From Adiantum capillus-veneris (taxonomy: Eukaryota; Streptophyta; Polypodiopsida; Polypodiales; Pteridaceae), in assembly GCA_014529385.2 (NCBI GenBank), contig CM043959.1:64863753-64927752 (forward strand): a DNA stretch of 64,000 nucleotides, in the 5' to 3' direction. The notes below the pieces were generated by a model. That model was given only the letters and a program-made list of their open reading frames with translations. It made no database searches and was not told the origin of the DNA. The translations under genes were made by a program, and so were the position numbers. This document shows, piece by piece, positions 37,271 to 48,604 of the stretch (position 1 is its first letter; each line of letters begins with the position of its first letter).

Positions 37271-38414
37271 AGCTACGCTTCACAGTAGTTTACTTTCCTG
37301 GGAAAAATTCGGTAGAGTTTCCCGTGTAAACTGACCTCTGAACCAATATCAACCTGTCAAATGAACCAAGAAAGCTTCAGATTCTGCAGAAATTTTGGCA
37401 GAGTCTCCTTTGTAAAATGGCTCTGGTGTACTCAAAACAGACCAAAAAACAGCTCAAAAAACACTGTCTCTCTGACACTATAAGCTGCGGGGTAAACCTG
37501 TCCTGCACCTGTACTATCTCTCACTGTCCTGCACCTGTACTATAAGCTGCGGGGTAAACCCGTCCTGCACCTGTACTATCTCTCACTGTCCTGTCACTGT
37601 CCTATAAGCATAGACTGCGACAATGCCTCAACGGCAGTAAAGCAAAGATGCAATCCCAACTGTCTAACTCACAGTCAATACATCCTAGCTGCCTATCTAA
37701 GGGTGCTCGAGGGATCGCTCCAAGACCTGTATCACCGAAAGGATCTCAACATTCGAGAATCCCCCAGCTCAATAAAACCTCACTCGACCCTCAACAAAGG
37801 CTGCAATAAATCTGACAGTACATAGACTTCCCACAAAGTCATACATCCACAAATTTCCCACTGTATGCTGTAACCGCTGTGACGGTTGTTTGCTGCGTGA
37901 CTCACAGCCAGCAAACCCTCAACAGACATACATCATCTCTGACAATACATCCCATGTGGAAGTACCTGCAATGTCAGGATGAAATCTGGAATATCAAGCA
38001 GCAAACACAAGCTACCTGATGAACTAGTGGATGTCGCCTACAGTCTGTGTGTAGATGCGCCCGTGTCGTATGTGACACACCTCCAAGAACTGTGAGCCGT
38101 CCTTCAATGTGTAGACAGCCACAAATCAACACTCTGGGAGTGTCGATATCCTCAGCACCTGCAGTTGTAGGCCGAAAGCCCCAAATTTGCAGGGTCGGAT
38201 CTGCACCCGCTGAGACCACGTAGTCGAAAATGGCTTGCGTAGACCTTTGTCGAAGCCGAACGGTGGCCTAGATGACCTCAGAATGAAATTCTGACAACAC
38301 CAAGCCCATTGGGCTTACCCACGAGATTTGGGGCCGTATCTTCGCCTGTCGAATTTCACTCCAATATGAGTTGGTGACTCTAGCCTCCTGCAGTGCTGCC
38401 TCGAGCCTCGATCT
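37271..38414 (-). other. copia-5 untranslated leader
   Basis: About 1.1 kb between the primer-binding site and the gag start, with no convincing gene. It matches the copia-6 leader at 41,648-42,734. Confidence 0.75.
37479..37602. repeat. 62-bp tandem duplication in the copia-5 leader
   Basis: TAAGCTGCGGGGTAAACC...TGCACCTGTACTA starts at 37,481 and again at 37,543. The copia-6 leader has only one, partly altered, copy. Confidence 0.85.
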
Positions 38415-38430
38415 GAGCTCTGATACCAAT
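38415..38430 (-). other. copia-5 primer-binding site
   Basis: Reads ATTGGTATCAGAGCTC on the minus strand directly after the 5' LTR; TGGTATCAGAGC is the usual initiator tRNA-Met primer site of plant LTR retrotransposons. Confidence 0.92.
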
Positions 38431-38622
38431 TGAAGGAGTACGAGCGGAAGTGCGACACGAGAGAGAGTGCGACAAGAAGAGCACGACGATATGGTGAACT
38501 CGCTCTACTGTAATGTGTAGAGCATAGTGAGTTCTTATTAGGTTTTTACAAAAGAATATGTGTACATACCTGGCGGCCCGCCCACTTACCTGGGCGACCA
38601 CATTGGGCTTTATACCCCAACA
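38431..38622 (-). repeat. copia-5 5' LTR (192 bp)
   Basis: Same boundaries and length as the 3' LTR, with about six substitutions. It is followed on the right by GACCC, the probable target duplication. Confidence 0.95.
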
Positions 38623-38967
38623 GACCCAAGCATTGCATACTCACTTTCAAGGACAAAGATGAGCGTATGAAGTTGCTACGTCAATATCGACTTCTCAAGG
38701 GAAAAAAGCTTTGGAATGCAGAAGAATGGACCATGAATCAACTCAAGAGTGAAGCAAGCAAGCTCAAGGAAATGCATTAAGCATGCAACAAGGCAAATGG
38801 GCAGTCTACCAAGGTGGCAAAGCGATCATCCAGGAATTTGAAAAACCCAAACCGGCTCTCCCCTCAGCCGACCCTTAGGTTTTTGTTCTCTCTTTTTTCC
38901 TACTCTACCCTTTTGATGAACCCTCAGTCCTTAACTGATATGTATCAGTCCGCACTGAGAAGCAATT

Positions 38968-39148
38968 GTTGTAATGTTGTCTTTTTGTTCTCATGGGTCA
39001 TATATGACCTCCATGGATGATAAGTCAATCTATCTATCTCTCTCTCTTTCACTCTCTCACTCTCTCTCTATCTTGTAATGTGTTTTTGTTCTCATGGGTC
39101 ATATATGACCTCCATGGACGATAATTCAATCTATCTATCTCTATCTCT
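38968..39148. repeat. Tandem duplication of about 75 bp containing a palindrome
   Basis: TTTTTGTTCTCATGGGTCAT...CAATCTATCTATCTCT occurs at about 38,980-39,043 and about 39,084-39,148. Each copy contains GGTCATATATGACC inside CATGGGTCATATATGACCTC. CT microsatellite separates them. Confidence 0.85.
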
Positions 39149-39159
39149 CTCATACTAAA

Positions 39160-39423
39160 GATATATTAGTTGAAAGAGCCATTGAGCTCGGGAGAGCTAG
39201 AAGTCCACGATATCAATCGAGGCTCCATCAGAGGATCAAGACTACTCTAGCGCGATATGGGAGATACTTATTACGTCTATTTACAAAGGCGGACATTGAC
39301 GAAGCTCTTCATCGATCGATGCACTACTTTCTCAGACAACGCCCAATGTTGGAAATTGACGAAGACAATGATGATTTTAGTCTTCCACTTTACTTCACTT
39401 TTATGCTTGTACTTAAACATTAG
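39160..39423 (+). pseudogene. Unrecognised coding-like exon inside the CACTA element
   Basis: A frame of about 84 codons reads ILVERAIELGRARSPRYQ..., LARYGRYLLRLFTKADIDEA, QRPMLEIDEDNDDFSLPLYF and ends in TAG at 39,421-39,423. It is charged, non-repetitive and coding-like, with an AG just upstream at 39,159-39,160 that could be an acceptor. There is no start codon near its beginning. Probably the last exon of a gene carried by the CACTA element or of the coiled-coil relic. The family is not recognised. Confidence 0.35.
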
Positions 39424-39579
39424 ATTAGATCCACAAGGAGTTTATCGGATTGGTCTCATAAGTCATTTTGGCATTTTGAAGACGTTAAATATATCATTTC
39501 ATTTCATTTCTTTATCTCTCTCACACTCTCTCTCTCTCTCTCTCTGTATGTGTGTGTTCTTTGTTTACGCATGTGTGTG

Positions 39580-39581
39580 TA

Positions 39582-39674
<93 letters not shown>

Positions 39675-39801
39675 AGAGGAGGGAGAGCCAAGTATGCTCC
39701 CTCCCTCTCCTCTCTCTTATAGTAGAGAGAGAGAGAAAGAAAGGGGGAAGGGAACATAAGAGAGAGGAGAGGGAGGGAGCATACTTGGCTCTCTCTCCTC
39801 T

Positions 39802-39896
<95 letters not shown>
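39580..39896. repeat. Long palindrome built of microsatellites
   Basis: The left arm is (CT)n, (CA)n, then CGAGGAGAGGAGGGAGAGCC... to 39,720. The right arm is its reverse complement from 39,754 (ATAAGAGAGAGGAGAGGGAG...), followed by (GT)n and (GA)n to about 39,896. The central 51 bases of the arms differ at one position; the loop is 33 nt of purine-rich DNA. The symmetry of four dinucleotide tracts shows that the block was inverted and copied after the repeats existed. Confidence 0.9.
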
Positions 39897-39899
<3 letters not shown>

Positions 39900-39984
39900 G
39901 GCAGGTATACCTATTGTGCAGAGAGCGCCGAAACTCAGATCTATAGATCCGAGTTTGGGGTGCCCTCAAATTATTTTTACAGGG

Positions 39985-40068
39985 TCGGCGTCGCTATGAG
40001 CGTCTCTATAGTCTTTAATTATATAGCGAGAGCGTCGCTACATTGAAGGACCTCTATATCATGGACTA
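39985..40068. repeat. CACTA right subterminal region and degenerate end
   Basis: GTCGGCGTCGCTATGAGCGTCTC...AGAGCGTCGCTAC matches the GCGTCGCTATA/GCGTC units of the left end, and TGAAGGACCTCT matches the inverted left terminus with one mismatch. The last CACTA bases are not conserved (TATATCATG instead of TTGTAGTG). Confidence 0.5.
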
Positions 40069-41422
<1,354 letters not shown>

Positions 41423-41439
41423 GTTTTCTCCTTACTCTC

Positions 41440-41631
41440 TGTTGGGGTATAAAGCCCAATGTGGTCGCCCAGGTAAGTGGGCGGGCCGCCAGGTATGTAC
41501 ACATATTCTTTTGTAAAAACCTAATAAGAACTCACTATGCTCTACACATTACAGTAGAGCGAGTTCACCATATCGTTGTGCTCTTCTTCTCGCACTCTCT
41601 CTCGCGTCGCACTTCCGCTCGTACTCCTTCA
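41440..41631 (+). repeat. copia-6 5' LTR (192 bp)
   Basis: TGTTGGGGTATAAAGCCCAA... to ...CGTACTCCTTCA; contains TATAAA near the left end. Confidence 0.95.
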
Positions 41632-41647
41632 ACTGGTATTAGAGCTC
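41632..41647 (+). other. copia-6 primer-binding site
   Basis: ACTGGTATTAGAGCTC directly after the 5' LTR; one substitution (TATCAG to TATTAG) against the usual initiator tRNA-Met site. Confidence 0.85.
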
Positions 41648-42734
41648 AGATCGAGGCTCGGGGCAGCACTGCAGGAGGCTAGAGTCACCAGCTCAGATTG
41701 GAGTGAAATTCGACAGGCAAAGACACGGCCCTAAATCTCGTGGGAAAGCCCGATCATCTCGTGGGAAAGCCCTAAATTTCATTCTGAGGTCATCTCGGTC
41801 ACCGTTCGGCTTCGACAAAGGTCTGCGTAGGCCATTTTCGACTACGTGGTCTTAGCGGGTGCACATCCGACTCTGCAAATTTGGGGTTTTTCGGCCTACG
41901 ACTGCAGGTGCTGAGGATATCGACACTCCCAGAGTGTTGATTTGTGGCTGTCTACACATCGAAGGACGGCTCACAGTTCTTGGAGGCGTGTCACATACGA
42001 CACGGGCGCATCTACACACAGATTGTAGGCAACATCCATTAGTTCATCAGGTAGCTTGTGTTTGCTGCTTGATATTCCAGATTTCATCCTGACATTGCAG
42101 GTACTTCCACATGGGATGTATTGTCAGAGATGATGTATGTCTGTTGAGGGTTTGCTGGCTGTGAGTCACGCAGCAAACAACCGCCACAGCGGTTACAGCA
42201 TACAGTGGGAAATTTATGGATGTATGACTTTGTGGGAAGTCTATGTACTGTCAGATTTACTGTAGCCTTTGTTGAGGGTCGAGTGAGGTTTTATTGAGCT
42301 GGGGGATTCTCGAATGTTGAGATCCTTTCGGTGATACAGGTCTTGGAGCGATCCCTCGAGCACCCTTAGATAGGCAGCTAGGATGTATTGACTGTGAGTT
42401 AGACAGTTGGGATTGCATCTTTGCTTTACTGCCGTTGAGGCATTGTCGCAGTCTATGCTTATAGGACAGTGACAGGACAGTGAGAGACAGTACACGTGCA
42501 GGACAGGTTTACCCGCATCTTACAGTGTCAGAGAGACAGTGTTTTTTGAGCTGTTTTTTGGTCTAGTTTTTGAGTACACCAGAACTATTTTACAAAGGAG
42601 ACTCTGCCGAAATTCATGCAGAAACTGAAGCTTTCTTGGTTCATTTGACAGGTTGATATTGGTTCAGAGGTCAATTTACAGGGGAAACTCTACCGAATTT
42701 TTCCCAGGAAAGTAAACCACTGTGAAGAGTAGCT
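41648..42734 (+). other. copia-6 untranslated leader
   Basis: Matches the copia-5 leader without its 62-bp duplication. Small open frames are present but none resembles a known protein. Confidence 0.75.
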
Positions 42735-45700
42735 ATGGCTGGATCACAAGACACTGCTCTTTACAATATCAAGAAGCTGGATGGAACCAATTTCCCATTG
42801 TGGAAGAAGCAGATTTGGCACGTGTTGGTACAAAAGAAGCAGATAAAACCTATAAAGCTCAAGGGGATAAAACTAGAAGATATGGACGAAGATGAATGGA
42901 GCGAAATGGATGAATTGGCACTTTCTACCATTATGCTGACTTTGGCAGAAAGCGTTTACTTCAATGTAGCAGACGAGATGTCGACTTATCAAGCATGGTT
43001 AAAGCTGAGTGATCTTTATGAGAAGCAGAGTGCAGCTTCACAGGTATACTGGCTTAAGAAGCTTGTTGACTTGAAGATGAAAGAAGGGACACCTATGTCC
43101 AATCATCTGAATGAATTCAACACAATCTATAGTCAGTTGTCAACTCAAGGTGTCAAGTTTGATGAACCTGTTAGAGCTATGTTCCTGTTGATCACATTGC
43201 TGGAAAGTTGGGACACTTTTCGCACAGCTTTGAGTATTTCTGCACCTCCAGATGGTTTGAACATAGCAGGTGTAAAAGGAAGTCTGCTTACTGAAGAAAC
43301 CAATAGAAATACAATGGACAAAGGCAAAGGAACAACCTTAGTTGTCAGGGGAAGGACCAAAGAAAAGTACAAAGGTGGAAAGAGGAATCAGTCTCGTAGC
43401 AAGTCCTGCAGTGCTAAAGGCAAGAGTGACATAGAATGCTACCATTGTGGCAAGAAGGGTCACATGAAAAGAGATTGCAGAGAATGGAAAGCATAAAAAG
43501 GCAAAGAGAAAGCTGAAGACCATGGTGAGAAGAACAAGTCCTCAGTGAAGATTCAAGAAATAAATGTGATAAACACTGTTGCAGAGGATGACAGTCTAGT
43601 GTCAGGAGACATCTACTTCTTGAAGAATACAATGGACTCAGCTCTTCTTACAGCATCTGATGGAAATGCACTAAGTGACTAGATTATAGACTCAGGGGCA
43701 TCACTTCATGTGTCTCCAAACAAGGAGTGGTTTACTTCTTATGTGACCACTAAAGATCATGTTCGGCTAGGCAATGGGCAGACATGTGAGATCTTAGGTG
43801 TTGGAGATGTTCAATTGAAGTTTCAGAATGGCTCTTCTTTCACGCTTAAGAATGTGAGACATGTTCCCGCAATTACAAAGAGCTTGATCAGCACAGGTTT
43901 ACTTGATGATGCTGGCTACGTCACCACTTTTGGATAGAACATGTGGAAGATATCCAAGGGTTCTATGACAGTAGCACATGGAGTAAAGTCTGGAGGACTT
44001 TACATGATTTATGTATCAAATGTCTCTAAAAATGTAATCAATGTAACCGAGCAGCCGAACGTTTCTTTGTGGCATAGCCGGTTAGGACATATGTCCAAGA
44101 AGGGAATGGAAATCTTGTCTCGTTCTGGTTATTTGCCTGGCTTTTCATTTAATGATTTTGAATTATGTGAACATTGTCTGTATGGTAAGCAAACACAGCA
44201 GCCACATAAGCATAGAAGCAGTAGAAGAGATACACAGTTGGCACTTGTTCATAGTGATTTGTGTGGACCTATGCCTAACCTATCTCTAGGGGGAGCTTCT
44301 TAGTTTATGACATTTATAGATGATTACGCGAGGAAAGTATGGGTTTACTTTCTCAAGCACAAGGATGAAGCGTTTAGTGTTTTCAAAACGTTTGTGACAC
44401 TTGTGGAGAATCAGAGTGGCAAGAAGCTTAAATGCTTACGCACTGACAATGGTGGAGATTATGTTTCAAAGGCCTTTCAGGACTTTTGTGAGTCAAAAGG
44501 TATAAAACGTGAACTTACTGCTCCTTACAATCCTCCTCAAAATGGTGTTGCTGAGAGGATGAATAGGACCATACAAGAGAAGGTCAGAAATATGTTGTCT
44601 AATGCACAGCTGCCAAATGGGTTTTGGGCTGAAGCTGTATCAACAGCTGTTCATCTTGTAAATAGATCTCCTAGCAAGGTTTTGCAGAAGGATTCAGTGC
44701 CAGAGATGGTATGGTCAGGCAAGGTGCCCTCATACAAGCATCTCAGAGTCTTTGGCTGTGAGGCATATACTCACGTTCCAAAGGAATTTAGGAACAAACT
44801 TGAGCCAAAGAGTATAAAGTGCATCTTTCTAAGCTATGGTAATTCTGGTGAGATGGGGTACAGACTTTGGGATCCCGAATCCAGAAAGGTTGTCCGCAGC
44901 AATGATGTTCACTTTAATGAATCCAAATATCATTCTAAACCAGAGAGGGTTGAGGAGATTAGAAGAGTTGTCTTCCAAGAAGATGGACCTGCACGTGCAA
45001 GACAAAATGTCAGGGCTCAAGAGGAGCAAGGACAGGATAGAGTAGAACCACAGGTTGTGGCTGAGCCTGAGCCACCTATTGTGGGTAGATCTGGACGTGT
45101 CATGCGATCTCCTGATAGGTTTTTTCCATCTATGAACTATGTCATGTTGACTGATTGCAATGAGCCTTCATGTTACAAGGAAGCAGTGCAAATGAAGGAC
45201 TCCGGGAATTGGCAATTGGCCATGCAGTCAGAGAGATGACAGCTCTGCATAAAAACAAGACATGGAAGCTAGTTAAATTACCACAGGGCAAAAAGGCTCT
45301 ACCCTGTAAATGGGTTTACAGGTATAAGATCACCGCTCATGATAGTCAGCCAAAGTACAAAGCAAGGCTTGTTGCCAAGGGCTTTAAGCAAGAACAAGGC
45401 ATTGACTTTGATGAAGTCTTCTCTCCGGTGGTCAAGATGACTACATTGAGATGCTTTCTTGCATTGGTTGCCATATTAGATTTGGTGTTGCACCAAATGG
45501 ATGTCAAGACAGCGTTCTTGCATGGTGATTTAGATGTGGAAATTTACATGCAGCAGCCAGAAGGGTTTGTTGAGAAAGGCAAGGAAGATTGGGTATGCCA
45601 GTTGTTAAAGAGTCTTCATGGCTTAAAACAATCACCGAGTGTATGTGGATGACATGTTGATTGCTGGCAAGCACTTGGAAGAAATTTCAGCTTTGAAGTC

Positions 45701-46601
45701 AAAGATGGCAAAATCGTTTGACATGAAAGACATGGGTGAGGCAAGTCATATACTTGGTATGCGCATTGAGAGAGACAGATCAAAGAAGTTGATTTGGTTA
45801 TCTCAAACAGAGTATATTGACAAGGTTTTGCAACGTTTCAATATGGAGAAGGGAAAGGCATTGAGTGTTCCATTGCCACCATATGTGAAACTTAGCAAAC
45901 AAGATTGTCCTGTGTCTGAGGAAGAACATGCTGAAATGGATAAGATTCCATATGCGTCTGCAGTGGGTAGTTTGATGTATGCAATGATTGCTAGTCGCCC
46001 AGACATTGCATTTGCAGTGGGAGTAGTAAGTCGATACATGTCAAACCCAGGCAAGAAACATTGGGAGGCAGTGAAAGGAATATTGAGATACCTGAAAGCT
46101 ACAAAGAGTATGCATATATGCTATGGGAGTCAGGAGCTAAGTGTAAAGGGTTTTACAGACTCAGATTATGCAGGTGACTTAGACAACCGAAGGGCTACGT
46201 CAGGGTATGTCTTTACATTGGCTGGTGGAGCAATATCATGGCGTTCTAGATTACAAGATTGTGTTACTCAGTCTACTTCAGAGGCTGAATATGTTGCAGC
46301 ATCAGAGGCATGCAAAGAATCAATTTGGCTTAATCGACTAGTAACAGATTTGGGAATCAAAGAAGAGATGCCTGTGTTATATTGTGATAGTCAAAGTGCT
46401 ATACAATTGGCTAGCAATCCAGTTTATCACTCAAAGACAAAGCATGTGGATGTGAAGTATCATTTCATCAGGGAAATGCTCGAGGATAAGCAACTTCAGC
46501 TTGTCAAAGTTCACACCACAGAAAATCCTGCTGATCTACTTACAAAAGGACTTCCCTCAGAGAGCTTTGTGCATTTTCGCAAGCAGTTAGGTGTAGGGTA
46601 G
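42735..46601 (+). pseudogene. copia-6 gag-pol, disabled
   Basis: The start codon at 42,735 opens MAGSQDTALYNIKKLDG. Gag, zinc knuckle (CYHCGKKGHMKRDC, about 43,436), protease DSGASLHVS (about 43,690), pre-integrase, integrase (HSDLCGPM, DNGGDY, NRTIQE) and RNase H are all recognisable. Nonsense codons lie at 43,494 (after REWKA), 43,680 (Trp before IIDSGAS), 43,936 (before NMWK) and 44,302 (before FMTFIDD). The same extra AG as in copia-5 (GAGAGA, 45,231-45,236) ends the integrase frame at TGA 45,237 while RT is open one base back from 45,170. About 116 bases of RT are deleted after KQSPS (near 45,638), removing the region just before YVDD. DNGGDY differs from the DNGGEY of copia-5 at a residue next to the catalytic Asp. 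Confidence 0.93.
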
Positions 46602-46690
46602 TACATCACTTCTCTACATCTCTTGTATATTAGCTTGTATAGTAGCTTCTCTCACACTTAAAGTACCACATTGGACTTTAAGTGGGAGGT

Positions 46691-46882
46691 TGTTGGGGTA
46701 TAAAGCCCAATGTGGTCGCCCAGGTAAGTGGGCGGGCCGCCAGGTATGTACACATATTCTTTTGTAAAAACCTAATAAAAACTCACTATGCTCTACACAT
46801 TACAGAAGAGCGAGTTCACCATATCGTCGTGCTCTTCTTCTCGCACTCTCTCTCGCGTCGCGCTTCCGCTCGTACTCCTTCA
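46691..46882 (+). repeat. copia-6 3' LTR (192 bp)
   Basis: Preceded by the purine tract AAGTGGGAGGT; ends CGTACTCCTTCA, followed by CCCTC. Confidence 0.95.
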
Positions 46883-47855
46883 CCCTCCCCTCTTAGCAAG
46901 GGTGGACCTCAGTACCCCCAATTCCCTTTACTAGCGAGCTCGCACCCACCAACTTTTTTCCCCCCCTTGTGCCGCCCCCCCCCCCCCCCCCCAAAAAAAA
47001 AAAAAAAAAACACATTCCATGTTTGCAAATGTCTCATCTTGTCCACGTTGAGACTGAAGTCAAAGAAGACAAATTAATTGTGCTCTTAAGGGCATATATA
47101 CCAAGCAATGGACATTGCCATTGTTGTACAATAATCAAATATTTTGGAGGAGAAAGAATCGATCCCTTCCTTGAAGAACTCGATTTTGTAGGTAGTGGTC
47201 ATTTATTAGAAACAAACACAACCCAAGATAACAGGGTACTCTCAACCAAAAAATAGAAGAATAACATATCACCTTAGGCTACTTTACCCCAGGAGATAGG
47301 GTGTTTTTAAATAGTCTCACAATGTAAATATAGCACATATATTGAAAAATTATTAATAGTTTCTTGAAAGCACATGATTTAAGAAGCTTTTGATGGGTGA
47401 TTGCCTTGAGCTTTACTTTTACTTCAATCGTAAATACTCAACTAATAAACAACACATAGTTCCAATTTTAAATGGGTTTGATAGCATAGTAGCGAATGAT
47501 ATTGGAAGCTTTTGATGAATGACCTCCTCGAGCTTCACTTTTACTTCAATCGTACATACTATACTCAACTAATGAACCACACATAATCCCAATTTTAGAT
47601 GGCTTTGATAGCACTGTAGCATATGTGTTTGTTTTAAGCTTGCCATGCCCATGTAATGCATGCTTAAGGCAGGTCACTTCTCCCTCCCCCCTCAAAGTTC
47701 TCTCTCTCTTCCTTTCTCCCCTAAAAGCTCTCTCTCTCTCTCTTTCTCTCTCTCGCACACACACACAAGACTTGTCGAAAAGATTTGAGGTCTATAGTTC
47801 AAGACTCGTTGGATAGATCTTTGAGGTCTCTTGGTAATGTTCCTTATATGCAAAA

Positions 47856-47924
<69 letters not shown>

Positions 47925-48338
47925 CCCCCCCTCAGGCACTCTTGTGAGTTGTTCACAAGCTTGTTGGCACTGTTTGCAGTGATATAGGCGTGGTGCCTAT
48001 GAAATGTTGTACACAACTTTTAGGCTTTTTGAAGCTATTTTAAGATGCTATTCTTTGGAGCCATGCTTGTTGCAGTAAAAATAGCACGCACTTTAAAAAA
48101 GCTGACAGCAACAAACTCTTCCCGATCGCTCTCGTCTCAGGCAATTCTCTGTAAGCAATTCTCTCTCTCTCTCTCTCTCATCAAGCAGTGCCGCAATCGT
48201 CAAGTTAGTGACGGCCAACACCCAAAATACTTAACATAAGGTCCAACGCTCAATACCAAAATCTTCTCATATTTCTGATATTAGCATCTTCTTTAGAATC
48301 TTGAGAACTTCTGTGTTTCAAGCAAGCACGCTTTTCAA
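46883..48338. repeat. Intergenic DNA with homopolymers, microsatellites and a tandem duplication
   Basis: A C-run and an A-run abut at about 46,977-47,010. A unit of about 115 bases starting GAAGCTTTTGATG occurs at 47,383-47,494 and, diverged, at 47,506-47,624 (period about 123). CT tracts lie near 47,730-47,755 and 47,863-47,885, the latter followed by (CA)n to 47,922. No gene recognised. The last few hundred bases should hold the promoter of the NUP96-like gene, but no clear TATA box was identified. Confidence 0.7.
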
Positions 48339-48413
48339 ATGAGCTACCGCGCAGTTTCTATGTCTCAGCGCGACGAGGATCCTCCCTCTTCTCAGCTTCT
48401 CAACTGCTTCGAG
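48339..48413 (+). CDS. Possible first exon of the NUP96-like gene
   Basis: The ATG at 48,339 opens 25 codons (MSYRAVSMSQRDEDPPSSQL...) to GAG at 48,413, followed by GTGCGG. Splicing in phase 0 to an AG at 48,564-48,565 (CAAAGATCAGC...) would join it in frame to the long exon. This is possible, since that exon has an in-frame stop at 48,500-48,502 and no earlier ATG than 48,605. Unproven; translation may simply start at 48,605. Confidence 0.35.
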
Positions 48414-48604
48414 GTGCGGTTTCTGCAACCATGGAAGCGCTTGCTAGGTGATTCATAGTTTCTCTGACCAGAGCTCTAGGGTTTACTGAGCTCATCACGT
48501 AGCCGAGCTCGGCATCATCTCCTTTCTCGACCCAAAATGCAGCATCTCTAAGCATCCAAGTGCAGCAAAGATCAGCTTATGGGAAGTCCAACAGACAGGT
48601 GAAG

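Larger units (their letters stand above)
33105..38622 (-). mobile_element. Complete Ty1/copia retrotransposon (copia-5), 5,518 bp
   Basis: Minus orientation, with two 192-bp LTRs (33,105-33,296 and 38,431-38,622), a primer-binding site, gag-pol and a purine tract. The flanking 5-mers are CACCC (left) and GACCC (right), a target duplication with one mismatch. The LTRs differ at about six of 192 positions (about 3%), so the insertion is fairly young. It sits inside the coiled-coil gene relic of the CACTA element. Its sister copy is at 41,440-46,882. Confidence 0.93.
32640..38780 (+). pseudogene. Coiled-coil gene relic split by the copia-5 insertion
   Basis: The left part (about 32,640-33,104) reads in one frame as a charged coiled coil (LEAHIQELTGETERLKERL..., ALLEKEHAVEVAVEKE). 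A TAG follows near 32,907, and a frame change leads into EEITKLNDILQPMY...DTHRYVPP, ending at 33,104. The right part, 38,628-38,780, continues in the same frame (KHCILTFKDKDERMKLLR... to ...KLKEMH, TAA) once copia-5 and one target duplication are removed. The protein is not recognised. Two nonsense codons (TGA near 32,718 and TAG near 32,907) and the frameshift show it is dead independently of the insertion. It lies within the CACTA boundaries, so it is either a CACTA accessory gene or a captured host gene fragment. Confidence 0.55.
29662..40068. mobile_element. CACTA-type DNA transposon, about 10.4 kb, with a nested copia element
   Basis: The left end is CACTACAAGAGGTTCTTCAC (29,662-29,681), matching the CACTACAAGA terminus of plant En/Spm elements. 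The right end is degenerate: TTGAAGGACCTCTATATCATG (about 40,043-40,063) lines up with the reverse complement of the left end over TGAAGAACCTCT. Both ends carry subterminal GCGACG/GAGACG repeats (29,700-29,945 and 39,985-40,055). Inside are a broken three-exon gene (30,401-30,989), a hairpin array (31,085-32,530), a coiled-coil gene relic and a 5.5-kb copia insertion. No TNP2-type transposase was recognised, so the element would be non-autonomous. The 3-bp target duplication could not be fixed because the right end is decayed. The left end is confident, the right boundary approximate. Confidence 0.6.
41440..46882 (+). mobile_element. Complete-ended Ty1/copia retrotransposon (copia-6), 5,443 bp
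   Basis: Plus-orientation sister of copia-5 with 192-bp LTRs at 41,440-41,631 and 46,691-46,882. The flanking 5-mers are CTCTC (left) and CCCTC (right), one mismatch. The LTRs differ at about four of 192 positions (about 2%). Coding DNA is nearly identical to copia-5 apart from private lesions. Different flanks and target sites show that it is a separate insertion and not part of a duplicated segment. Confidence 0.93.

Noticed and set aside
39257-39969. Long open frames with (SL)n, (RE)n, (TH)n and (CV)n stretches
   Set aside because: They are translations of CT, CA and GT microsatellites. Only the first part of one overlaps the coding-like exon at 39,160-39,423, and in another phase.
47031-47256. 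Open frame starting MSHLVHVETEVKEDKL (possible exon)
   Set aside because: Fairly protein-like, but no family, no start context and no second exon; it lies between a homopolymer run and tandem repeats, so it was left as intergenic.
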